Origin: Planctomycetota bacterium
Lineage (GTDB): Bacteria; Planctomycetota; PUPC01; JACPCR01
DNA: 64,000 bases
Assembly: GCA_027625095.1 (NCBI GenBank)
Contig: JAQBXN010000022.1
Location: 21,332 to 85,331 of the forward strand
Reading direction: 5' to 3'
Shown here: positions 8,026 to 16,612 of the stretch, piece by piece
Layout of the letters: each line of letters begins with the position of its first letter
Numbering within the stretch: the stretch's first letter is position 1
Translations under genes and position numbers: made by a program
The notes under the pieces: model-generated
What the model was told of the DNA's origin: nothing
Databases searched by the model: none
Seen by the model: the letters and a program-made list of their open reading frames with translations, nothing else

Positions 8026-10803
8026 ATGAGTAGATTTTATTCTTGCGTTCTCTGTTCTCTTATCGCCTCTTTCGGCGCTCATGCACAGGAAATCCGACTG
8101 AACCTAAAGCCGTCCATGGTCGTCAATGAAGCGGACGTAGGTGAGCCGGCCGGACTCGTGGATGAGCAGGACAAGATCGTCGGCCCGCCCTCGGGCAAGC
8201 CGGACTCGATCTGGAAGATCAATTCCCGCAACAACAAGCAATATCCCTTCAGTGCACACCTCGATCTGGGGCAGGAAAAGAATCTCTCCAAACTCTGGCT
8301 CTTCGATACCCATGACCAGGGCGACGTCGCCATCTCCTGCGGCAAGCCCGGCGAGTGGAAGAAGCTCACCACCTACAATTGCGGCAAATACATGGAGTGG
8401 GTCAGTATCCCGCTTGATGTTCGTTCGCGCTATATCCAGCTCACCCGCATGAGCCCCGGCGCCCAGTTTACTGAAATTGCTATATACGAATACAGCCAGG
8501 AAGCCTGGGAGGCCACGCTCGCCCGCAAGGCGGCCGAGGCCAAAGCAGAAGTCGAAAGGCAGGCGGCGGTTGACAAGGCGATGGACGAGATGAAAAAGCG
8601 GCCCCTGATCGATTTGGGCGAACCGTTCGGCAAGGCATATCTGGTCGATGAGATTGATTGCGGCTCCCAGGCTCTCGAGCATCTATTCACGGAAGACCCG
8701 CCCGGTGTCAGTAAAGTCGAGACGATCCTTGGACGCCCCTGCCGCTTCCTTCAAAAAACCAAAGGCGAGGGGGCATATTTCAGTTATCGCATCGGGCAGA
8801 TGAAACTCCTTCAACCAGGCGCCACGTACGTCCTGAGCGTCGAGTATCCGGAGGACACCTCTCGCAGTCTCATCGTCAGAAATTCCGGCAACGAAACCTC
8901 ACGCGGTTTTCATACCGGCCGAACCTTCGGCGATGCGCTTCATCCCAAGTATGTCAACAACCACAACGAGTCACTCAATACACCTCTGTCAGGAAAATAC
9001 GAGGCCTGGAATCAGTTGTTCTTCCTTCATGACCGATTCCCGGATCGTGAATTTCTGCGGGAAGACAAAGAGCGTCCTTTAACACCGGAAGATGGCTTCA
9101 CCGTAACGATTGCACAGTTCTCTGAACGCAACATTCCGGCCTCTGCCGGGGCCGCCGTTTCTCGCATCCGGCTGTTCGCTGTGCCCGATCCGGAAGCGCT
9201 GAACGAAAGACCAAACTTGCCGAAAGGGCTTCCCCACCGCCATCTCTTCTGGCGTGAAGAAATGGCTGACGGTGTTGTTGGCTCGGTGAAGAATCAAAAG
9301 CGTGGCATCACCAATCCTGTCGACTTCTTCAAATTCAAAGCGCGCACGGCCAGTTTTCTGGGAATGAATACCTACTCAAAGGACCTTCTGGAATTCGGCG
9401 CCTCCCAGCATTGGGACCCCAGGGACGGCGGCGGCAACAAGTGGGTGCATTTCAATAACGAGCACAAACATCTGTGGGGTGAGATTGTCGAACTCATGGG
9501 CAAGCAGGGCTTCAATATCCTTCCCTATTACGAATATTCCGGCAGCCGCGGCGACAACAGCCTCGGTTACCAGCGACGATGCAAACCGCTCACACGTGAC
9601 GACGCTTACACCCACATCTCATGGATTGAAAAGGCCAACGCAGACATCACTGATCCGGACACCTGCGAGGACTTCAAGAAGATGCTCGACCTTACGGTGG
9701 TCCGGCACAGGAACAAAGCCAATTTCATTGGAGCCTGGCTTCGCCAGAGAGCGCAGCTTCCCATGAGCTTCGCTGACGCCACTCGAGAGCGATTCGCGGA
9801 AGAAATGAAAACCGGCAGAGCCATCAGCAGAGAAGATCTTATCGGCGACAAGGAACTTCTTGAGAAATACTACAAATGGTGGTTCAGCAAACGCCGCCAG
9901 TTTCTTGAAGCCATGCGCGATCATCTCCGAACCAATGGCATCGAAAACGCCACTATGTTCTTTACCTCATCCATGGCCGAATCCGGCGCCGGATTCCCCA
10001 GTTGGGATAAACGCATCGTCACCGATGACCCCGGCTATTGGCAGCCCATCCTGAATCAGCCCCAGCACATCCTCGATCAACGAAAGATAACCCCAGCGCC
10101 TTTACAGGCCGTCACACGCAATGACATGTACCTCGAAGCCCTCCTCGCCCCGCCGCTCACCTGGGGAAAATGGGAAGTCCATCACGCCGATCCGCCGGCC
10201 GACCCGCAGCGCGGCCCCAAGACCGAGGGAGTCCTGTTCACCCACGCTTTCAATCGTGCCTACACTGTCGCCTCATCGAAGACTTTCGATTCCTTCCGCG
10301 GCCCTTCGGGGATGGCCATCGTTCGCCATTACACCCTCAATGAAGACATGATGTTCGACAAGAACGACAAACCCAAGCTCGGGTACTTCGTCGCCGATAT
10401 CGAGCGCGCCGGCCCTTACTGCATGCTGGCAGAAGCCTGGGCCATGGCACACGGCAACCCGACTCACATCGGCTATCTGGCCGGCAATAATTTCTCCCGC
10501 GGTTTTCCAAAATATGTTCGAAGGTTCAATTCCGCCTTTCTGTCACTACCAGCGCTGCCGAGCACCATTGTGGAGGATGCCTGTTCCGATGAAAAAATAG
10601 TCGTCAGAGAAATCAAAACAGAGGGCAAGGGCACATGGTTCGCCCTTGTGAACACCGGCCTGGATTCCCGAACCGTAGACATAAAGCTGGCCATCACAGG
10701 CAAGGTGACGGATGCAGTCAGCCAAAAGCCAATCATGGGAACCAATCGTTCCTTCAAGGCATCCTTCTATCCGTGCGAACTGAAAGCATGGCGAGCGGAA
10801 TGA
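8026..10803 (+). CDS. Large secreted glycoside-hydrolase-like protein with discoidin-like N-terminal domain
   Basis: 925 residues. A signal peptide covers residues 1-21 (cut after AHA). Residues about 30-155 form a discoidin-like beta-sandwich (FSAHLDLGQEKNLSKLWLF, then RYIQLTRMSPGAQFTEIAIYE), followed by an alanine/lysine/glutamate-rich helix (155-195). A second beta-rich domain spans about 200-390. From about 405 to 850 there is a barrel-like enzyme domain with TASFLGMNTYSKDLLEF, QGFNILPYYEYSGSRGDN, FIGAWLRQR, TSSMAESGAGFPSWDKR and GPSGMAIVRHYTLNEDMMF. The C-terminus is a small beta domain (FALVNTGLDSRTVDIKL). The plan suggests a secreted polysaccharide-degrading enzyme, but I do not recognise a catalogued glycoside hydrolase family. 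It faces away from the phytanoyl-CoA dioxygenase gene. Confidence 0.8.
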   Translation: MSRFYSCVLCSLIASFGAHAQEIRLNLKPSMVVNEADVGEPAGLVDEQDKIVGPPSGKPDSIWKINSRNNKQYPFSAHLDLGQEKNLSKLWLFDTHDQGDVAISCGKPGEWKKLTTYNCGKYMEWVSIPLDVRSRYIQLTRMSPGAQFTEIAIYEYSQEAWEATLARKAAEAKAEVERQAAVDKAMDEMKKRPLIDLGEPFGKAYLVDEIDCGSQALEHLFTEDPPGVSKVETILGRPCRFLQKTKGEGAYFSYRIGQMKLLQPGATYVLSVEYPEDTSRSLIVRNSGNETSRGFHTGRTFGDALHPKYVNNHNESLNTPLSGKYEAWNQLFFLHDRFPDREFLREDKERPLTPEDGFTVTIAQFSERNIPASAGAAVSRIRLFAVPDPEALNERPNLPKGLPHRHLFWREEMADGVVGSVKNQKRGITNPVDFFKFKARTASFLGMNTYSKDLLEFGASQHWDPRDGGGNKWVHFNNEHKHLWGEIVELMGKQGFNILPYYEYSGSRGDNSLGYQRRCKPLTRDDAYTHISWIEKANADITDPDTCEDFKKMLDLTVVRHRNKANFIGAWLRQRAQLPMSFADATRERFAEEMKTGRAISREDLIGDKELLEKYYKWWFSKRRQFLEAMRDHLRTNGIENATMFFTSSMAESGAGFPSWDKRIVTDDPGYWQPILNQPQHILDQRKITPAPLQAVTRNDMYLEALLAPPLTWGKWEVHHADPPADPQRGPKTEGVLFTHAFNRAYTVASSKTFDSFRGPSGMAIVRHYTLNEDMMFDKNDKPKLGYFVADIERAGPYCMLAEAWAMAHGNPTHIGYLAGNNFSRGFPKYVRRFNSAFLSLPALPSTIVEDACSDEKIVVREIKTEGKGTWFALVNTGLDSRTVDIKLAITGKVTDAVSQKPIMGTNRSFKASFYPCELKAWRAE

Positions 10804-10980
10804 GGAATCGATAATCAGGCTGTCCTGTACCAAACAATTTCTGGAGTGTGGGAATTGCCACCGTTTCACTTTCTGAAGCTGCTTTGAAATGAACGCTGCG
10901 ACAATTCGTAGCAATCCCAAGGCGCAAGAGCGCTCTGAAAATTTGCAAAGATCCGTTGCCCGTCATTTAACTGGATCGGT

Positions 10981-12303
10981 ATGAAATCCAAGAACACTCC
11001 AATCCTGCTGACGGTCTTCTTCGCAATCCTGGCGGTTTCCCTGTTCCTCAGATTCAAGAGTCCTCCGACGGTTGATGAGCAGGCCGACACCGATCCCGAC
11101 AAGATCAGCTTCAAATTCACAGTGCCGGCCAACTCAAGGGTCGGCCTGCTCTGGGAAGATGACGATACCGGCGAATCTAAACGTATCGGCCTGAAAGCAG
11201 ATCCGGGAGCGCTGATAAAAGTCGAAATCGAAAAAGGCGACCCGGCCATCCCGGCTCTGGATGAACTGCCCAAGAATTTCTTTTTTGAAGTCCCGGCAGA
11301 CAATGCCGACGGCGCGGAGACTGAATTCCAGCCTGGTATCAAGCTGGTGGAATTTAATAACCAACAATTAAGCCAGAGCCGATTTCGCTTTTACTGGGAA
11401 GACTACTCGCATCCTGTTCTGACAGAGCTACGGCGCCGCGAAAAGCTCGATGAACTCGTGAAAGATTCCACCGATGAACTCGAATTCTTCACGAGAATCC
11501 TGAAATGGACGCATCAGCAATGGAAAGAAGGAAACCCCGATCCGTATCCGCCATTCAATGCACTCCTGATTCTGGATTGGATTCGCCAGGGCAAAACCAC
11601 AGGCTTCTGCGCGCAGTACGCCCAGGTCATGGTGCAGTCGCTCCAATCATTCGGCCACTCGGCTCGCTACGTCAGCCTTGCCAACCACGAAGTGCTCGAA
11701 GTCTGGTCTAACCAGCACGCGAAATGGATCGTGATGGACCCTACCGACGGCATCTATTACACCGACGGCAAAAGGCCACTGAACAGCTACGAGCTCTTCC
11801 TCGCCCTCGTTGAGAACAGAATTGGTGAAATACAGACCGTAGGCGCCAAGCATGACCCCAAACGGATCACGGGCAGCTACGGGGTGTTCAGCATCGCCAC
11901 CCGGAACGATCACCTCGCACAGAATCGTCCACCGTCAGCCATTCTCAAGGACCTGTGGAAGGAGCGCATCCACCTCATCACACCCCACAACAAAGACCTG
12001 CCCTACCATGAGGGCAAACTCCGCCCTGTGACCACTTTTGTCTCGGATATCTACTTCCCCATGAACAGCGCTAACGTGAAGCTTCTCCAGCCCAACGCGG
12101 CCGGTAATGTCGTCCTCCAACTCGAAACCGATATGCCTGGGTTCTCTCGCTATCAGGCGTCAGTAAACGGCGGGCCTGACGAAAGAATTCCAGCCATGTA
12201 CATCTGGGAGCTTCAACCTGGCCGGAATACCATAGAAATTTCCGCGCAGAATCTCATGGGTGTTTCAGGACCGAGATCCAAAATTGTCATTGAAAAGAAG
12301 TAG
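10981..12303 (+). CDS. Membrane-anchored transglutaminase-like protein
   Basis: 440 residues with one N-terminal membrane helix (about residues 7-24), so the rest is probably extracytoplasmic. The transglutaminase-like core has the full catalytic triad: Cys210 in GFCAQYAQVM, His236 in ANHEVLEVW and Asp253 in MDPTDG. The region before it (60-150) is beta-rich and the C-terminal 80 residues form an Ig-like strand pattern (QASVNGGPDERIPAMYIWEL). Bacterial proteins of this class act as proteases or amidases more often than crosslinkers. The ATG is 177 bp after the large secreted enzyme gene, and the next small gene follows after 18 bp. Its target is unknown. Confidence 0.88.
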   Translation: MKSKNTPILLTVFFAILAVSLFLRFKSPPTVDEQADTDPDKISFKFTVPANSRVGLLWEDDDTGESKRIGLKADPGALIKVEIEKGDPAIPALDELPKNFFFEVPADNADGAETEFQPGIKLVEFNNQQLSQSRFRFYWEDYSHPVLTELRRREKLDELVKDSTDELEFFTRILKWTHQQWKEGNPDPYPPFNALLILDWIRQGKTTGFCAQYAQVMVQSLQSFGHSARYVSLANHEVLEVWSNQHAKWIVMDPTDGIYYTDGKRPLNSYELFLALVENRIGEIQTVGAKHDPKRITGSYGVFSIATRNDHLAQNRPPSAILKDLWKERIHLITPHNKDLPYHEGKLRPVTTFVSDIYFPMNSANVKLLQPNAAGNVVLQLETDMPGFSRYQASVNGGPDERIPAMYIWELQPGRNTIEISAQNLMGVSGPRSKIVIEKK

Positions 12304-12321
12304 AAGGAGCATTCTTTCCAA

Positions 12322-12885
12322 ATGGGAATGAAGTTGTTTCCTCTCACAACGGAGCTGGTCGAAGAGTTCAAATCGGAGCAGTCATTGAGAGTCTCGACCT
12401 TGATTCCCGCTTCACTGGTAAATCAGGCCGCTTCCAGCTTTGAGTATGCCCCCTCATGGCTGAGCCCAGAAGGCCTCAAGCTGTGTTGCTGGCCCCCCAT
12501 TTATTGGGCAGCCTGCCAATTGATGGAAGACGATCACCTGCGGTTCTCGATTCTTGGTTTCGATCATGGCGACCCCATTCTTAAATCAGCCCCAGACGAC
12601 GGCTCATTGCTGATGATTCATGCCACACTCAGGTCATCCCTTCCAAATCAGAATACGCCCGGAACGATTCTGTTCGCTACGGCAGCCGCTCAGATCCCGG
12701 ATCTTCTCTTTTCCGTGTCCCCGGCGTCTTCTACGGTTCCAAACTCAGTGGACCTCTCTCTCCGGATATCAGTGGCTCCTGCAAGATCCGAGTTCATTCC
12801 CGATCACCACGGCGATCTATCAGAACTCCCCCTCGACAACCTTACCCCGGTCAACAAGAAGCTCCTTGGGCTTCAACCCTGGTGA
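12322..12885 (+). CDS. Hypothetical protein, downstream of transglutaminase gene
   Basis: A 187-residue protein of unknown family. An AGAAGGAG ribosome-binding site precedes the ATG and the gene starts 18 bp after the transglutaminase-like gene, so it is likely co-transcribed. The sequence has no signal peptide or membrane helix; it is mixed in composition with hydrophobic stretches such as LCCWPPIYWAAC. Its last 35 bases overlap the end of the convergent ferritin-like gene. No function is inferred. Confidence 0.65.
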   Translation: MGMKLFPLTTELVEEFKSEQSLRVSTLIPASLVNQAASSFEYAPSWLSPEGLKLCCWPPIYWAACQLMEDDHLRFSILGFDHGDPILKSAPDDGSLLMIHATLRSSLPNQNTPGTILFATAAAQIPDLLFSVSPASSTVPNSVDLSLRISVAPARSEFIPDHHGDLSELPLDNLTPVNKKLLGLQPW

Positions 12886-13678
12886 CACGTAATCCTTCCT
12901 GCTCTGAAGCGAACGACTGCGAAGCTCGAATCACTTGGATGGCGTCTTCCAGGTAGCCCCAGGATTCCGCGATGTATTTTCTGAAACCAACGCCAGCCTT
13001 CCGATAGGCCCTGGCGTGGTCCTTCCAAACTACGCATAGCGCTCCTGCGAAAAGAACACGCTGGAATTCATCACAGGCGGCAAGCGACCAGGGTGAACGA
13101 TGCCTTCGAATCCTGCCCAGTGTTCCGCCCTGGAAAAAGATGTGTTTCTCCTCGTCCTGGAGAATCTGATCACAGATGGCCCGCAACACCGGTGAATCCG
13201 TCGCATCCCGCAAAGCAGCGTAGTAATACCTGGCGAGGATCTCCCCCGTAATCAGGACCGCAATGCATACCTCCAGATTCAAACACTTTCGCAAACCGCG
13301 GAAGAATCTGTCAGACCAGTGGCTGCGAAGACGGGGAATTTCCTGCTTTTCCATAAAACGTGAGAGAAGCCAGGAATGCCTTTGCTCTTCCGCGATAAAC
13401 AGCCTGGCTGCCTCAGCATATTCCAGGTCGGCTGAATTCACGGAAAGCTTCCGCGCCTGGTTGATAAAGTGCCGCCCTTCTCCGGATTCGCCCAATTGGA
13501 AGATGGCAATGGACTTCGATATCGCCTTTCGTTCTTCCAGGGTAATGCGGTACTCCGAATCCCATGGGACCGGATTCTGGTGTTCGCTGTTCCAGACCAT
13601 GTAGTCGATCCAGTCAGCGGAAGTAGAACTCTCGTCAAGGAGATGACTGCTTGCCTGGCGATGGGATTGACCCTCCAT
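12851..13678 (-). CDS. Ferritin-like diiron-domain protein
   Basis: 275 residues, mostly helical. Two ExxH pairs, AEEQRH (about residues 95-100) and QDEEKH (about 173-178), and a third glutamate in TGEILARYY give the ligand pattern of a ferritin-like four-helix diiron centre, as found in oxygenases, peroxidases and N-oxygenases. The ATG at 13678 is preceded by GGAGG at proper spacing. The FAD monooxygenase gene lies 200 bp upstream on the same strand, suggesting a joint oxidative function (inference). It is longer than ordinary ferritin (about 170), which argues against iron storage. Confidence 0.82.
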   Translation of the reverse strand: MEGQSHRQASSHLLDESSTSADWIDYMVWNSEHQNPVPWDSEYRITLEERKAISKSIAIFQLGESGEGRHFINQARKLSVNSADLEYAEAARLFIAEEQRHSWLLSRFMEKQEIPRLRSHWSDRFFRGLRKCLNLEVCIAVLITGEILARYYYAALRDATDSPVLRAICDQILQDEEKHIFFQGGTLGRIRRHRSPWSLAACDEFQRVLFAGALCVVWKDHARAYRKAGVGFRKYIAESWGYLEDAIQVIRASQSFASEQEGLRVTRVEAQGASC

Positions 13679-13879
13679 AATAGCCTCCAGAAGAAGGTTC
13701 GAAGTAAATATACTTTATATCGCAAAGCAGTTTGCAATAAGGCTCCCGATTCTTGCAAGTAGAATTTTTCATATAGAGGGGCCATTGAGGTCACGCTGCA
13801 ATCCTCCTGCATTTTGGATGGAAAAGAACACCTGTGCAAGATCAGGGTCACAACACTCTGCATTGCAAAGCATTGTCAC

Positions 13880-15100
13880 TTAATCTTCCACGTATTCCCT
13901 GCGGACACCATACGAAATCAGATAGGCCGGAAGCTTGCGCAACCAGGGAATGCGTAGAAACAATCTGGTCGGCAAATTCAGTTGGAAGGGGCGGTCTCCC
14001 CGCAATGCATTGGCAATTATCTGGTTCTGAATGAGGGTCTGTAGCTGCTGAATAAAGCAAGTGGGCCATTCCCTCCGCTTCTGGACCTTCGCCAGATCCT
14101 TCATGCTTACCTTTCCTGCCTTGAGTGAAGGCGCCAGGATATTGCCGGCGGCCACCGCATCCTGGATGGCATAGTTGATTCCCACTCCACCCACGGGCGT
14201 CATCACGTGTGCCGCATCGCCAATCAGCAACAGTCCCTCCTGAAACCATGTTTTCACGCGACCCGAGGCCACAGAAAGGCTGCTCACTTGGGACCAATCG
14301 TTCAAATGTCCCACCGTGGAGTGCATCGTCTCGGGCAAGACTTTCTTGAGTTCTTCGCGAAAGGAATCGATCCCCGCATCATGCATCTCCTTCAGGTTGC
14401 CTTTCATGAGGGAGTATGCGATCTGCCAATAGTCCCCGCGATTGAGGACGACGAGCAGATGGCCCCGAGATATATAAAAGCCTGTTCCGAGATGATCCTC
14501 GTCAGTTCGTGGCAGGCGAAACCATAAGACGTCCATGGGTGCAGCCTTCTGTTCCAATTCAATCCCAGCCGCCTTCCTCACCCTTGACCCACGGCCGTCC
14601 GCCCCCACCGTGAGCTTTGCACGAAGCTCCACCTCACCGCCGGAGGTCTTGCACAAAACGCCTCGCGTACCACCCTCTTCCCGGATGAGCCCGGTGACCC
14701 GCGTATTCATGCAAAGATGAAAACACTCATGCTTCCCGGCCTCCTCAGCCAGCAGGTTGAGGAAATCCACCTGCGGCACCATCGCGATGAACGGAAATTC
14801 GGTCCGCAGTTCCTTCAGACTGGCAAGCCGCACGACCTCGCCTTCGCTCCTCAGCTCGAAGTCAGTAATGCGCGAACGGGATTTCTTCAAGACCTTGTCT
14901 GCCAATCCGAGCTGCGCCATGATCTCCATCGTCGAGGCATGAAGAGTATCGCCCCTGAAATCACGCTCGAAATCCGCACGCGATTCAAGAACCGTAGTGT
15001 CGATGCCCCGCCTGGCGAGAAGCAGTCCGAGTACCATCCCTGCAGGCCCGCCGCCGACGATGGCGCAAGTGGTTTCTTCAATATCTCGCCCAGGGGCCAT
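13880..15100 (-). CDS. FAD-dependent monooxygenase/hydroxylase (PHBH fold)
   Basis: 406 residues. The FAD Rossmann motif is AIVGGGPAGMVLGLLLARRG near residue 13, with a glutamate (LESRAD) at the end of the second strand. The DG motif appears as VGADGRGSRVRKAAG and the GD motif as LLIGDAAHVMTPVGGVGIN. This is the class A flavin monooxygenase / p-hydroxybenzoate hydroxylase fold, also shared by geranylgeranyl reductases and halogenases. The natural substrate is unknown. It precedes the ferritin-like diiron gene on the same strand. Upstream is a short GGAAGTATGGG tandem word and a transposase remnant. Confidence 0.9.
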   Translation of the reverse strand: MAPGRDIEETTCAIVGGGPAGMVLGLLLARRGIDTTVLESRADFERDFRGDTLHASTMEIMAQLGLADKVLKKSRSRITDFELRSEGEVVRLASLKELRTEFPFIAMVPQVDFLNLLAEEAGKHECFHLCMNTRVTGLIREEGGTRGVLCKTSGGEVELRAKLTVGADGRGSRVRKAAGIELEQKAAPMDVLWFRLPRTDEDHLGTGFYISRGHLLVVLNRGDYWQIAYSLMKGNLKEMHDAGIDSFREELKKVLPETMHSTVGHLNDWSQVSSLSVASGRVKTWFQEGLLLIGDAAHVMTPVGGVGINYAIQDAVAAGNILAPSLKAGKVSMKDLAKVQKRREWPTCFIQQLQTLIQNQIIANALRGDRPFQLNLPTRLFLRIPWLRKLPAYLISYGVRREYVED

Positions 15101-15192
15101 AACTTTAGGAAGCCCGGCGGAGGAAGTATGGGTGGAAGTATGGGGTCACATTTCAAGAAAGCCCGGCGAAATGAAAAATATGAGGTTCAATC

Positions 15193-15530
15193 TCAGGAGG
15201 CCAGGAGGGTTGGCTTGCGGGGCTTGAGTTGGACCGGCTGAAGTTGGCCGGAATTCACTTTGTGCCATTTGAGTGCGTGGGCCAGGAGGATGACCAGTCC
15301 CAATTGGAGTCTGGCCAGGGCGTGTCCTTTCCAGAGGGCGGTGCGGGCGCCCTGATGATTCTTCAGATTGTTGAAGGCCCCTTCAACAAGGGCTCGATGT
15401 CGTCTCATGGGAGATCGGGTCTTTTCAGGTTCGGCTTCCATGCGTTGGGCCTGTTTGTGGAAGTCGTCGCGGTAGGGGAGCCTGCCGCTGGCCCTGAACG
15501 ACCCTCTCGGCCAATGGCGCCTGGAGGCCC
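15193..15530 (-). pseudogene. Transposase C-terminal remnant (IS1182-like DDE)
   Basis: Only the end of a transposase can be read: GRLPYRDDFHKQAQRM, then RRHRALVEGAFNNLK, then GHALARLQLGLVILLAHALK. This corresponds to the last catalytic glutamate region (VE..F..LK) and C-terminal helix of IS1182-type DDE transposases, which are normally over 400 residues. No start codon, upstream catalytic aspartates or inverted ends were found, and the upstream bases shift frame. It is a decayed insertion sequence between the FAD monooxygenase and the Clp N-domain gene; the left boundary is approximate. Confidence 0.65.
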
Positions 15531-15545
15531 GTGAAGTGGTTTACG

Positions 15546-16085
15546 AATTGTCTTTCAAGGCGCGGGGCAATGGTGAAATTACCTCTTTTGCCCATCCCCT
15601 CGGTTCGAACCGGTATCTCCCAGTCCCTTTCCGCATTGGGAATCCCCAATCCAGACACGAACGGGTCTCCACACCTGATTGGAGGAACTTTCGGAGGCTT
15701 TGGTACGCCTGTGCCCGGCACGTCGAAACGGCACGAGTCGTGTTAACAATAAGTGCTCAGGAAGCAGGATTGGATCTTGATGACGTGACCTTCCGGAAAG
15801 TTGGAACCGTGTACAAGTAACTCGAACATTTGTGGCGAGGCGAACGGTTTTACAGTGCCTCAACTTGTGAAGTATCCTCCGGCTCGGAGAGCATTCGAAA
15901 TAAGCTGCAGGCTGGGCAGAGTATTACGCATCAACAGAGGTCGAAGTTGAGTCGCAATGAGTTGGCCGCCTTTCAGCATTTCTCAAAGTCTGGCTCTTGG
16001 TTCAAGCCTGTCATCAGCTACCTTACTGATTCGAAGGACTCAAAGAGTCTGAAAAAGAACTATTCTCACTCCGAGGAGGTTCCAC
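15546..16085. other. Gene-poor stretch after the transposase remnant
   Basis: No convincing gene. A frame at 15536-15820 (+) is open for 94 codons from GTG but has no recognisable family and no ribosome-binding site. Another at 15830-16093 overlaps the Clp N-domain gene and has low-complexity composition. The region may hold further decayed insertion-sequence DNA. Confidence 0.4.
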
Positions 16086-16538
16086 ATGTTTGATCGAATG
16101 ACGGGGCGAGCACGTGCGATCATGGTGCTTGCCCGGCGTAACAGCATGCGACACAACCATGCTTACATCGGCACAGAGCACATTCTTCTGGGACTGTTCG
16201 AGGAACACGAAGGGGTCGCCGCCGCCGTTATCCACAGACTGGGCTTCAGCCTGGAGTCCCTTCGAGAGGCGGTAGAAAATAGATTAGTTAAAGGAGAGAC
16301 TCCGCCACCAGCAGGCCAGGAATTGCATTACGCTCCCTGCACCAAGCAGAGCCTGGGGCACGCCCTCGACGAAGCGACAAGCCTCACCCACCACTACATC
16401 GGCTCCGAGCACATTCTTCTGGGGCTCATCAAAGAAGAAGAAGGCATTGGGGGCCAGGTTCTGAGGAAAGCAGGGCTCACTATCGAGGCGACAAAGGTCG
16501 ACATCCTGGATTTCCTCGGGGAGAGGATCGATCCATAG
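16086..16538 (+). CDS. Stand-alone Clp N-terminal double-repeat protein
   Basis: 150 residues consisting of two Clp_N repeats, MTGRARAIMVLARRNSMRH...GTEHILLGLFEE and TKQSLGHALDEATSLTHHYIGSEHILLGLIKE, ending with DILDFLGERIDP. In ClpC/ClpA this domain docks adaptors and substrates ahead of the AAA+ ATPase; here the protein stops before any ATPase domain. GAGGAGG lies 6-7 bases before the ATG. Stand-alone Clp_N proteins occur in many bacteria and could act as adaptor-binding competitors, but no role is proven. No Clp ATPase gene is in the window. Confidence 0.88.
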   Translation: MFDRMTGRARAIMVLARRNSMRHNHAYIGTEHILLGLFEEHEGVAAAVIHRLGFSLESLREAVENRLVKGETPPPAGQELHYAPCTKQSLGHALDEATSLTHHYIGSEHILLGLIKEEEGIGGQVLRKAGLTIEATKVDILDFLGERIDP

Positions 16539-16612
16539 CTGGGACCAATTATTTTGTGCTTTCGCCCCCGGCAAAGAACTTGTCGCAGGCCCGGGGACCT
16601 GCACAAAGTTGA

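Noticed and set aside
15595..15625. tRNA-like GGTTCGAACC word
   Set aside because: No acceptor stem, D-arm or anticodon arm can be drawn around it.
15536..15820. A 94-codon GTG-start frame
   Set aside because: No ribosome-binding site and no family similarity; described only as part of a gene-poor stretch.
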